Shown here one piece after another: positions 41,022 through 48,141 of a stretch of 64,000 nt of DNA. The DNA is from DATATV01 sp035551355 (GTDB lineage Bacteria; Actinomycetota; Actinomycetes; Mycobacteriales; Pseudonocardiaceae), in contig DASZNF010000021.1 in assembly GCA_035551355.1 (NCBI GenBank), positions 96,029 to 160,028 of the forward strand. Reading direction: 5' to 3'. Both the position numbers and the translations under genes were made by a program. Under the pieces are notes generated by a model. That model had not been told where the DNA came from. It did no database searches and saw only the letters and a program-made list of their open reading frames with translations. How positions within the stretch are numbered: position 1 is the first letter of the stretch; every line of letters starts with the position of its first letter.

Positions 41022-42488
41022 GTGACCACCGAGGAACAAGCTCCCTACCCCGGGCGGTGGCGCGCGCTGGCGGTGACCCTGGCCGCGGGTTTCATGAGCC
41101 TGCTCGACGTCAGCATCGTCAACGTCGCGCTGCCCGCCATCCAGCGCGGGCTGCCCGCCAGCGCCGAGGGCGCCCAGTGGGTGGTGTCGGGTTACGCGCT
41201 GACCTTCGGACTGTCCCTGGTGGCTGGGGGGCGGCTGGGCGACGTGCTGGGGCGCCGGCGGATGTTCCTGTTGGCCCTCACCGCTTTCGTGCTGACCAGC
41301 GCCGCCGCCGGGGCCGCGCCGAACGAGCTGCTTCTGGTGGCGGCCCGGCTGGCCCAGGGACTGGCCGCGGGCCTGCTGGCCCCGCAGAACAGCGGGCTGA
41401 TCCAGGAGATGTTCCGCGGCGCCGAGCGCGGCCGCGCGTTCGGCATGCTCGGTTCGACGATCGGCATCGCCACCGCGGCTGGACCGGTGTTCGGTGGACT
41501 GCTGATCAGCACGTTCGGCGAGCAGACCGGCTGGCGCTGGGTGTTCTACGTGAACGTGCCGATCGGTGTGCTGGCGCTCGTACTGGCCATGAAACTGGTG
41601 CCCAAACCGGAGCGGAAGCCGGAATCGGTGCGGGCCCGACTGGACTTCGTGGGGGCCGGGCTGCTCGGCCTGACCGTGCTTGGCGTGCTGCTGCCGCTGG
41701 TCCAGTCCGAGCAGGGCAGCACGCCGCTTAGCTGGCTGCCGCTGCCGTTGGCCGGGTTGCTCGGGTGGCTGTTCCTGCGCTGGGAGCGGCGACTGATCAC
41801 CCGGGACCGCACTCCCCTGCTCGACGTCCGGCTGTTCACCCAGGCCGCCGGGTTCACCCGGGGGATCTCGCTGGGCACCGTGTATTTCTGTGGATTCAGC
41901 GGGATCTGGCTGGTGCTGTCGCTGTTCTTCCAGGACGGACTCGGTTATTCGGCACTGGAATCCGGGCTGTCGGTCACCCCGTTCGCGGTGGGCTCCGCGG
42001 TGACCGCGGTGGTGGCCGGCCGGCTGGTGACCCGCTGGGGCCGGGTGATCACGGTGACCGGCCTGGCGCTGATCAGCCTCGGCCTCGGGGCGGGTGCGGT
42101 GGTGCTGGCGCTCACCGGTGGCCGCCAGGCCGGTCTGGCCCTGATCGTCCCGCTGCTGGTGGCTGGGGTCGGCGGCGGTGCGGTGGTCTCGCCCAACATC
42201 ACCCTCACCCTGGCCCGGGTGCCGACCCGGATGGCCGGATCGGCCGGCGGTGCGCTGCAGACCGGCCAGCGAATCGGCACCGCGGTGGGCACGGCGGTGC
42301 TGGCGTTCGCCTACCGGGGCACCCTCACCGGCACGCACGGGCACTATCCGATCGCGGCCACCACGGCCCTGCTCTGCTCGGTCGGCTTCATGCTGGCCGC
42401 CATGGCGCTGGCGGTGCTGGAACTGCGGGCCAACCGGGGCCGGCACCGGTCCACCACGGATGCCGCCGATGAGCTGGCGCACCGGTGA
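41022..42488 (+). CDS. MFS multidrug exporter, EmrB/QacA (DHA2) type
   Basis: 488 residues, 14 predicted helices. N-terminal motif LDVSIVNVALPAIQ, motif A GGRLGDVLGRRRMFL, and motif C region GSTIGIATAAGPVFGGLL, all diagnostic of the 14-helix drug:H+ antiporters. Nine bases after the sigma factor stop, probably cotranscribed, which would connect export to the stress response. Substrate unknown. GTG start at 41022; the last 25 residues are charged and cytoplasmic. Confidence 0.88.
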   Translation: MTTEEQAPYPGRWRALAVTLAAGFMSLLDVSIVNVALPAIQRGLPASAEGAQWVVSGYALTFGLSLVAGGRLGDVLGRRRMFLLALTAFVLTSAAAGAAPNELLLVAARLAQGLAAGLLAPQNSGLIQEMFRGAERGRAFGMLGSTIGIATAAGPVFGGLLISTFGEQTGWRWVFYVNVPIGVLALVLAMKLVPKPERKPESVRARLDFVGAGLLGLTVLGVLLPLVQSEQGSTPLSWLPLPLAGLLGWLFLRWERRLITRDRTPLLDVRLFTQAAGFTRGISLGTVYFCGFSGIWLVLSLFFQDGLGYSALESGLSVTPFAVGSAVTAVVAGRLVTRWGRVITVTGLALISLGLGAGAVVLALTGGRQAGLALIVPLLVAGVGGGAVVSPNITLTLARVPTRMAGSAGGALQTGQRIGTAVGTAVLAFAYRGTLTGTHGHYPIAATTALLCSVGFMLAAMALAVLELRANRGRHRSTTDAADELAHR

Positions 42489-42503
42489 CCGCGCGCCGCG
42501 ATG

Positions 42504-42530
42504 TGTGGGAGTGGCTGCCGCGTGGGTAAC
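42504..42530 (+). promoter_or_regulatory. candidate SigB/SigF-type promoter, small helical protein
   Basis: Plus strand GTGT, 17 bases, GGGTAA, 45 bases before the GTG at 42576. Last such site seen going right. Confidence 0.45.
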
Positions 42531-42575
42531 CCCGGCTCGTCAGGCGGCACATCCGATCGAAACGAGGTGACCTCA

Positions 42576-42863
42576 GTGGCGCAGGAGCAGGCGGACGGCG
42601 ACGACACGCGCGTCCCGACGATCGATGGCCACGACTACACCGAGGCCGACCAGGCGGTGTTCGCCGCGGTGGCCGAGGCGCAGCGGGAACACGGCGGCGA
42701 GGCGGCCATGCTGGACGACATCGCCACCGCGGCCGGGATGTCCCACGAGGACACCCGCGACGTCCTGCACGGACTGGTGGCCGAGCACAAGCTGGTGACC
42801 GAACTGGACAACGTGGACACGCCCGATCTCGGCCCGCGGTTCGAGGTCGCGCAGCGCTGGTGA
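42576..42863 (+). CDS. small winged-helix-like hypothetical protein
   Basis: 95 residues, acidic. The stretch DQAVFAAVAEAQREHGGEAAMLDDIATAAGMSHEDTRDVLHGLVAEHKLVTELD has the spacing of a winged helix-turn-helix (three helices then a strand), so DNA or protein binding is possible. No named family recognised. GAGG lies 8 bases before the GTG at 42576. A weak SigF-like site is upstream. Confidence 0.6.
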   Translation: MAQEQADGDDTRVPTIDGHDYTEADQAVFAAVAEAQREHGGEAAMLDDIATAAGMSHEDTRDVLHGLVAEHKLVTELDNVDTPDLGPRFEVAQRW

Positions 42864-42937
42864 CGCCGCGCCGGACGCCCCGGCGAGGGCCTCGGCCCGG
42901 CGGATCGCGTTGCGGCAGAACGGGCCGATCGCGAGCG

Positions 42938-43603
42938 TCAGGTGAGCGGGGAGAACTCAGTCGGCCAGGCGATGACCGAGCTGGCGTCCAGGATCTGCTC
43001 CGGCGCGCCCGGCGGCGGCCACTGACCGGCGGCGTTGAGCTCCCGGCGGATGACCAGCCGCGCGTCCAGGCCGTGGAACGGCCAGATCTGGATGATCCGG
43101 TCGGGACCGTCGAGCGCGTACATCACCACCGTGAGCGGGTCCACGCGGTGCCGGCCCGGCAGCGCCTTCCGCCAGCCGTCGATCGTCGCGGGCAGGCCAC
43201 CCGGCAGCAGGTGATAGTCCCGGATCTCGTACACCGGCCCGAACTGACCGGTGCGCACCGGTGGCACGAACGGGAACGGCGCGAAGCTCTGCATGGTCAG
43301 GTCGGTGAGGTGCGCGCGTCCGCCGAACGGCTCGGTGCTCTGCCGCGCCCGCGCCCGTTCGGCCAGCAGCTCGGCGTCGTCGGTGAACCCGCGCAACACG
43401 AGCAACCGGCCCAGCGGCCCGTTTTCCGTTTGCCAGCAACCCAACAGCTCGCCGCCGGCCTCCGGTGCGGACACCCAGGGCATTACTCCGGCCGCCGCCG
43501 GTTCGGCGTCCACCAAACGGAACGACAGCACCGCCAACTCGTAGCGCCGGTTCTGCTGCGCGAGCGGCACGTCTTCCCCGCTGATCTCCACCGGCTCAGT
43601 CAC
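42938..43603 (-). CDS. NIPSNAP-family protein
   Basis: 221 residues. Two ferredoxin-like NIPSNAP repeats: the second carries the typical YEIRDYHLLPGGLPATIDGWRKAL and later IIQIWPFHGLDARLVIRREL. The family is found from bacteria to mammals, with no settled biochemical role; bacterial members often stand near catabolic genes. It lies alone between two convergent or unrelated units. Confidence 0.72.
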   Translation of the reverse strand: MTEPVEISGEDVPLAQQNRRYELAVLSFRLVDAEPAAAGVMPWVSAPEAGGELLGCWQTENGPLGRLLVLRGFTDDAELLAERARARQSTEPFGGRAHLTDLTMQSFAPFPFVPPVRTGQFGPVYEIRDYHLLPGGLPATIDGWRKALPGRHRVDPLTVVMYALDGPDRIIQIWPFHGLDARLVIRRELNAAGQWPPPGAPEQILDASSVIAWPTEFSPLT

Positions 43604-43735
43604 TGCCCCGTCTCTCCCCTCCCGGTCCAGCGCGCATCGTTCGATGCAAATCGTACCTGATGATGCCCCGCTCTCCCCACGGGTGCACCCACCCCACAGG
43701 TTCGGGCGAACTCCGGGTGGTTGCGTCGGCGCTGA

Positions 43736-44653
43736 CTAATCCTTGGATTCCAGACGTCCCAAGGGATGGCTGCCGTCAGCCAGTTCCGCGCGCACCGCAG
43801 GCCATTCGGCGTGATCGATGTCCAACCCGTCGCGAAGGTAGGCCGTGGTGGTTCGCTGGAGCAGGGCGAGGCGTTCGGGATTCTCGTCCGTGGTCTCCTT
43901 GGCCTCGTAGCCGGGAATCCCGCCCAGTGAGTGTTCCGCGCCGAACAGCGTGAGCAGGCTTTTACTGCCGGGACTGAGAAAGTACGGGTCGGTGATCCAG
44001 TCCGGGCCGCGCACGGACAGCGGCGAATCGTCCTTGTCCCCCGCCACCACCAGGGCCGGGGTGGTCAGGTGGGCGAAACTCGGGTTCATGAAAGGGAAAT
44101 GCTCGGCCGCGAACGGCGTCAGGTCGGCCCCGCCGGTGCCGGCGGTGGCCAGCAGCACTCCCACCCGGACCCGTTGGTCGGACAGATCCTCACCGGTGCC
44201 GGTCGCCGCGTCGAGCACCCGCAGGCCCAGCAGGTTTCCCGCGGTCTGGCCGCCGAAGGAGTGCCCGGCGACGGCGATGCGATCGCGGTCGGCGCGTCCG
44301 CGCAGGCCGGGCACGGCATCCTCGATCACATCGAGATTGTCCAGGACGCGGGTCACGTCCTGGACGCGGAATCGCCAGATCCGGGGCGTGCGCGGATCCT
44401 CGGGCGGCAGGTTCAGCGTCCGCGAATCGAGGTGAGTGGGTTGCACCACAACGAAACCGTGGGCCGCCCAGTAGTCGGTCAGCGGCCCGTAGCCGTCCAG
44501 GGACGAGCCGAAGCCGTGCGAGAAGACAACAATCGGCAGTTCGCGGCCGGTCATCGGAGCGGACACCCGCAGCCGCAGGTCTTCCCCTCGGCCGGGCGCG
44601 GACAGCACCACCGGCTTCACCGACACAACCGGCACATTTTCTTCACTTGTCAC
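43736..44653 (-). CDS. alpha/beta hydrolase, dienelactone/PAF-acetylhydrolase-like
   Basis: 305 residues. Oxyanion region VVFSHGFGSSLDGYGPLTDYWAAHGF, nucleophile in AGHSFGGQTAG, acidic residue near VVAGDKDDSPL and histidine in FGAEHSLGG give a complete triad. No signal peptide. It resembles plasmid-type chlorophyllase/lipase-like hydrolases of actinobacteria, substrate unknown. It follows the amidohydrolase after 9 bases and is probably cotranscribed and regulated with it by the TetR protein upstream. Confidence 0.8.
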   Translation of the reverse strand: MTSEENVPVVSVKPVVLSAPGRGEDLRLRVSAPMTGRELPIVVFSHGFGSSLDGYGPLTDYWAAHGFVVVQPTHLDSRTLNLPPEDPRTPRIWRFRVQDVTRVLDNLDVIEDAVPGLRGRADRDRIAVAGHSFGGQTAGNLLGLRVLDAATGTGEDLSDQRVRVGVLLATAGTGGADLTPFAAEHFPFMNPSFAHLTTPALVVAGDKDDSPLSVRGPDWITDPYFLSPGSKSLLTLFGAEHSLGGIPGYEAKETTDENPERLALLQRTTTAYLRDGLDIDHAEWPAVRAELADGSHPLGRLESKD

Positions 44654-44662
44654 GATTTTTCC

Positions 44663-45703
44663 TTATATCGCTGGTATTTTCAGAAGTCGCTCGGCGTTGC
44701 CGTGCGCGAGCTTTTCCCTGTCCGACAGGCTGATCGGGGCGGTCGCCACGAATTCCCGGGCACCACCGCGCCCGCCGAACCGGCCTCGGGAGTCGGCACC
44801 CGGTTGGTCCGGTGTCCCGCCGTAGGGGTCGTCGGCGCCGAACATCACCCGATCCGGGCCGAGCACGTCCAGGGCCTGGGTGAGCATGCGGTGGCTGTAC
44901 ACACCACCCGCGGTGACGTTGAGGTTCCCCGTGAGGTAGTCGAGGATTCGCCGCTCCAGCCCCGAATTCGCCACGCTGAGCAGGTCGGCCCGGTCGGCGA
45001 AGGCCACCAGCAGCTCGCCCCAGTGGCCGAGAATCAGCTGCAGGTCCGGATGGCGGTCGAAGGTGCCGGCCAGGATCAGCCGCAGCGCGGCCAGCCCGGC
45101 CTCGGCGTGCCAGCCCCAGCCGCCGGTGGCCAGGATCATGCCGGTGAACTCGTCGAATCCGCCGTAGGCCGCGTCCCGGATCGACCGCGGTGGCACGGCC
45201 GGGTGAAGATACAGCGGCACCCGCGATTGCGCGGCGGCCTCGAACACCGGACGAAACCGGTCGTGGTCCAGGAAGGTCTCGCCGGTGCGCGGAAACAGCA
45301 GCGCACCAACAAGATTCAGGCGGTTGACGGCGCGCTCCAGTTCCGCGGCCGCCGCGTCTGGATCGGACGTGGGCAGGGTGGCGAATGCCGCGAACCGGTC
45401 GGGCCGGCGGCGGACCGCGTCGGCCAGGAAGTCGTTGGCGTCCCGGGCCAGCGGGACGGCGTCGGCCGGTGGCAGGGGCTGGGTGCCGGGCGTGGTGATG
45501 GACAGCACCTGCACGTCCACCCCGGCGGCGTCCATCCGGGCCAGGCGTTCCGGGCCGACATCGCGCAGCCGCCGGTCGATTTCCGGTTGGCTGCTCATCA
45601 TGGTGACGGTGTCGTCCCCGCCGAACCTGACCAGCGCGTCGCGCAGCTCGGCCGTCCAGGCATGCTCCTCGACCCCGATCACCCGCGGCACCTCGTCGGA
45701 CAT
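44663..45703 (-). CDS. amidohydrolase-2 family metal-dependent hydrolase/decarboxylase
   Basis: 346 residues, TIM-barrel type related to ACMSD and gamma-resorcylate decarboxylase. First strand GVEEHAWTAEL (E-x-H instead of H-x-H is usual in the decarboxylase branch), then VPLYLHPAVPP, LILGHWGELL and MFGADDPYGG, which supply the metal and catalytic residues. It probably splits a carboxylate from, or hydrolyses, an aromatic acid. ATG 45703 has GGGAGGG upstream. The gene is divergent from a TetR gene, with two palindromes between them. Confidence 0.83.
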   Translation of the reverse strand: MSDEVPRVIGVEEHAWTAELRDALVRFGGDDTVTMMSSQPEIDRRLRDVGPERLARMDAAGVDVQVLSITTPGTQPLPPADAVPLARDANDFLADAVRRRPDRFAAFATLPTSDPDAAAAELERAVNRLNLVGALLFPRTGETFLDHDRFRPVFEAAAQSRVPLYLHPAVPPRSIRDAAYGGFDEFTGMILATGGWGWHAEAGLAALRLILAGTFDRHPDLQLILGHWGELLVAFADRADLLSVANSGLERRILDYLTGNLNVTAGGVYSHRMLTQALDVLGPDRVMFGADDPYGGTPDQPGADSRGRFGGRGGAREFVATAPISLSDREKLAHGNAERLLKIPAI

Positions 45704-45759
45704 CGCTCGCCCTCCCGTGACCTGGCGCATCGGGCACCGGATCTGTCATTATGAAGAAT

Positions 45760-45799
45760 CGGGACACTGTCCCGTTTGACGATACGGGACAGTGTCCCG
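45760..45799. promoter_or_regulatory. twin TetR-type operators
   Basis: Two 15-bp palindromes, CGGGACACTGTCCCG (45760-45774) and CGGGACAGTGTCCCG (45785-45799), centres 25 bp apart. On the plus strand TTGACG (45776-45781) and TTTAGC (45800-45805) could be -35 and -10 of the TetR gene with the second palindrome between; on the minus strand CATAAT (revcomp of 45748-45753) could be the amidohydrolase -10. Both genes would then be repressed from here. Confidence 0.8.
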
Positions 45800-45820
45800 T
45801 TTAGCAAACAGTGGAGCGCC

Positions 45821-46402
45821 ATGACCGACAGCGACAGACGCCCGGCCCGGCCCAAACGGGCCGACGCCCAGCGCAACGAGGAGAACCTGCTCGACGCGGC
45901 CGCCGCGGTCTTCGTCGCCTCCGGCGTGGATGCGCCGATCCGCGACATCGCGACCAAGGCCGGGGTGGGTACGGCGACGATCTACCGCCACTTCCCCACC
46001 CGCGCCGATCTGATCGTGGCGGTGTACCGGCACCAGGTCGAGGCACTGGCCGAGGCCGGGCCCGCCCTGCTCGCGGCCGGCCCGACGCCGTATGCCGCGC
46101 TCGCCCAGTGGATCGACCAGTTCGTCGGTTTCGTTGTCACCAAACAGGGTCTGGCCGCCGTCCTGCAGTCCGACGACCCCTGCTACGACCCGTTGCACGC
46201 CTACTTCCTGCGGCGACTGGAACCGGTGTGCACGCGGTTGCTCGCGGCCGCGGCCGAGTCCGGCGAGATATCCTCCGGACAGGACGCCTACGAATTGATG
46301 CGCGGCGTCGGCGGCCTGTGCGCGGGCGCGGGTACCGGTTTCCGCTACGACGTCCGCCACCTGGTCGGCCTGCTGGTCGCCGGACTCCGCCTACCGCGCT
46401 GA
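45821..46402 (+). CDS. TetR-family transcriptional repressor
   Basis: 193 residues. HTH at about 20-65: LLDAAAAVFVASGVDAPIRDIATKAGVGTATIYRHFPTRADLI. The C-terminal ligand domain has the pattern of the TetR_C_13/SbtR group (AQWIDQFVGFVVTKQGLAAVLQ). ATG 45821 follows GGAG. It likely represses itself and the divergent amidohydrolase-hydrolase unit from the paired palindromes in front. The inducer may be the substrate of that pathway (inference). Confidence 0.88.
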   Translation: MTDSDRRPARPKRADAQRNEENLLDAAAAVFVASGVDAPIRDIATKAGVGTATIYRHFPTRADLIVAVYRHQVEALAEAGPALLAAGPTPYAALAQWIDQFVGFVVTKQGLAAVLQSDDPCYDPLHAYFLRRLEPVCTRLLAAAAESGEISSGQDAYELMRGVGGLCAGAGTGFRYDVRHLVGLLVAGLRLPR

Positions 46403-46467
46403 CAATTCGCCCGTTTGCCTTGCGCGCTCAAACGCATCCGTGGCGCGGCTGGACAGTCCTGAGTGGA

Positions 46468-47193
46468 CTAGTTCCCGGTGAGGACGAAGCCACCGTCCAC
46501 GGTGAGCACCGTTCCGGTGACGAACCCGTTCTCCATCAGGTACAGGTGACTGGCGGCGATCTGGTCCGCCGCGCCGACCGTCCCGGTCAGCGCGCGCTGC
46601 GCGAGACCGGCGAACAGTTCTTCGCGCTGCGGCTCGGGAATCTGATCCCATATGGGAGTGCGGACGACGCCCGGCCGGATCGCGTTGACTCGGATCGGCG
46701 CCAGTTCGACGGCCAGCCCGCGGGCCAGTCCCTCGATGGCCAGGGCACCGCTCGCCGCCAGCGCGGACCCGGGCACCGGGCGCACCCCGATCGTGCCGGA
46801 CGTCAACGTGATCGACCCGCCCGGCCGCAGGTGCGGCGTGGCGGCCTTGACCGCGGCGACCGCGCCCCAGAGGCGGACCTCGAAACCGGCCCGGGCCTGG
46901 TCGAGGGAGAGATCGGCCAGCGCGCCCCGCTCACCGCCGCCGGCCGCGGTGAACACCAGGTGATCCAGTTCGCCGACCTGCGCGAACAGCGCGGCCAGAT
47001 CGTCCTCGTGGCGCACATCGGCCACGACTCCGGCACAGTTGTCCGGTAGCTCGGCGAGCGCGGTGTCCAGCCGTTGTCTGCCGCTGGACGCGATGGTGAC
47101 CCGCGCCCCGGCCGCCGCGGCGGCGCGGGCGGTGGCCAGTCCCATGCCGGAGGTGCCGCCGATGACAACCACCCGCTGATCAGTGAGGGCCAT
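46468..47193 (-). CDS. atypical short-chain dehydrogenase
   Basis: 241 residues. Cofactor loop GGTSGMGLATA, VRHEDDLAALFAQVG, and SITLTSGTIG are present, and RVNAIRPGVVRTP, but the Tyr-x-x-x-Lys catalytic pair is missing: the place reads GSALAASGALAIEGL. Several actinobacterial SDRs of this sort lack the pair, so the reaction is uncertain. It is divergent from a TetR gene with twin operators in the 90-base gap, suggesting it is the main target of that regulator. Confidence 0.82.
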   Translation of the reverse strand: MALTDQRVVVIGGTSGMGLATARAAAAAGARVTIASSGRQRLDTALAELPDNCAGVVADVRHEDDLAALFAQVGELDHLVFTAAGGGERGALADLSLDQARAGFEVRLWGAVAAVKAATPHLRPGGSITLTSGTIGVRPVPGSALAASGALAIEGLARGLAVELAPIRVNAIRPGVVRTPIWDQIPEPQREELFAGLAQRALTGTVGAADQIAASHLYLMENGFVTGTVLTVDGGFVLTGN

Positions 47194-47214
47194 GATTCGA
47201 TCCTTCGCTCAATT

Positions 47215-47264
47215 GATGACTCAGTGAGACATCACCGTAGCATGCGATGTCCCAGTGGGTCATC
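47215..47264. promoter_or_regulatory. twin TetR-type operators
   Basis: Two related 19-bp near-palindromes: GATGACTCAGTGAGACATC (47215-47233) and GATGTCCCAGTGGGTCATC (47246-47264), sharing GATG-N11-CATC with a CAGTG centre, 31 bp apart. They lie between the divergent SDR and TetR starts. Confidence 0.75.
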
Positions 47265-47282
47265 ACTGCTAGACTCCGGACC

Positions 47283-47861
47283 ATGCCGCGGTGGGACCCC
47301 CAAGCCGAGGAACGGCTCCGCAACGCCGCCCTGGAGCTGTTCGACGAACACGGCTACGACAACGTCACCGTCACGCAGATCACCGAGCGCGCCGGGCTGA
47401 CCCGCCGCACCTTCTCGCGGTACTTCGCCGACAAGCGCGACGTGCTGTTCGCCGGATCGGAACGACTCCCGGCCGCCCTGGCCGAAGCCGTGACGCAGGC
47501 CGACCCGGCCCTGTCCCCGGCTGAGGCCATGCTGGCCGGCCTGGTGACCGTCGGTGAGTTGCTGACCGAACTGGTCCACCGTGCCGCCCAGCGCCGGGCC
47601 ATCATCAGCGGCAGCCCCGAACTCCAGGAACGCGAGCGCACCAAGTTCGCCGCCGTCACCGAGGCTTTGACCGAGGCCCTCCAGCAGCGCGGCGCGGGCG
47701 AACCGGCCGCGAAGCTGCTGGCCCCGGTCGGCGTGGCCTTGTTCCAGACCGCGTTCGAGCGCTGGACCGACCAGCCGGAACAGGCCGGTTTCGCCGCCCG
47801 CTTCCGCGCCGCGGCCACCGAACTGACCGACAGTCTTGGCACGGCCGTCATCCCGGTCTGA
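47283..47861 (+). CDS. TetR-family transcriptional repressor
   Basis: 192 residues. HTH at about 8-52: LRNAALELFDEHGYDNVTVTQITERAGLTRRTFSRYFADKRDVLF. The C-terminal domain (AEAMLAGLVTVGELLTELV, AVTEALTEALQQRG) is of the usual all-helical kind. The next gene on the other side of the twin operators is an SDR. Ligand not predictable. Confidence 0.87.
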   Translation: MPRWDPQAEERLRNAALELFDEHGYDNVTVTQITERAGLTRRTFSRYFADKRDVLFAGSERLPAALAEAVTQADPALSPAEAMLAGLVTVGELLTELVHRAAQRRAIISGSPELQERERTKFAAVTEALTEALQQRGAGEPAAKLLAPVGVALFQTAFERWTDQPEQAGFAARFRAAATELTDSLGTAVIPV

Positions 47862-47902
47862 GCCAAATTCACCGGACGCCTGGAATCCAAAGACACCCGG
47901 CT

Positions 47903-48070
47903 CGCATCGAGGGCCGGGAGAACATCCGGGCCTTCCTCAACGCAGCGGGCGCCGTCACGCCCATGGCGTTCACCGAGTTCGCCGACATCCGGGTGCACGA
48001 ACGACACCGCGGACCCCAAGACGATCATCTGCGCATACGACCTGCATGGCGTGGTGACCAGAACCCGGCG
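47903..48070 (+). pseudogene. SnoaL-like (NTF2 fold) protein remnant
   Basis: Two frames read together give a piece of a SnoaL-like/nuclear transport factor 2 family protein: RIEGRENIRAFLNAAG, MAFTEFADIRVHE, then after a one-base shift DTADPKTIICAYDLHGVVTRT. The family has about 130 residues, and only the middle third remains, with no start codon or ribosome-binding site. The rest of the 280-base gap between TetR and KAP genes is unrecognised. Confidence 0.6.
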
Positions 48071-48141
48071 CGGCGTTCGTCTTTCCCTCATGTTCCCGGA
48101 TTTTGTCCGGCTTGTGCCTACGAAAAGTGACCGGGTCCCGG

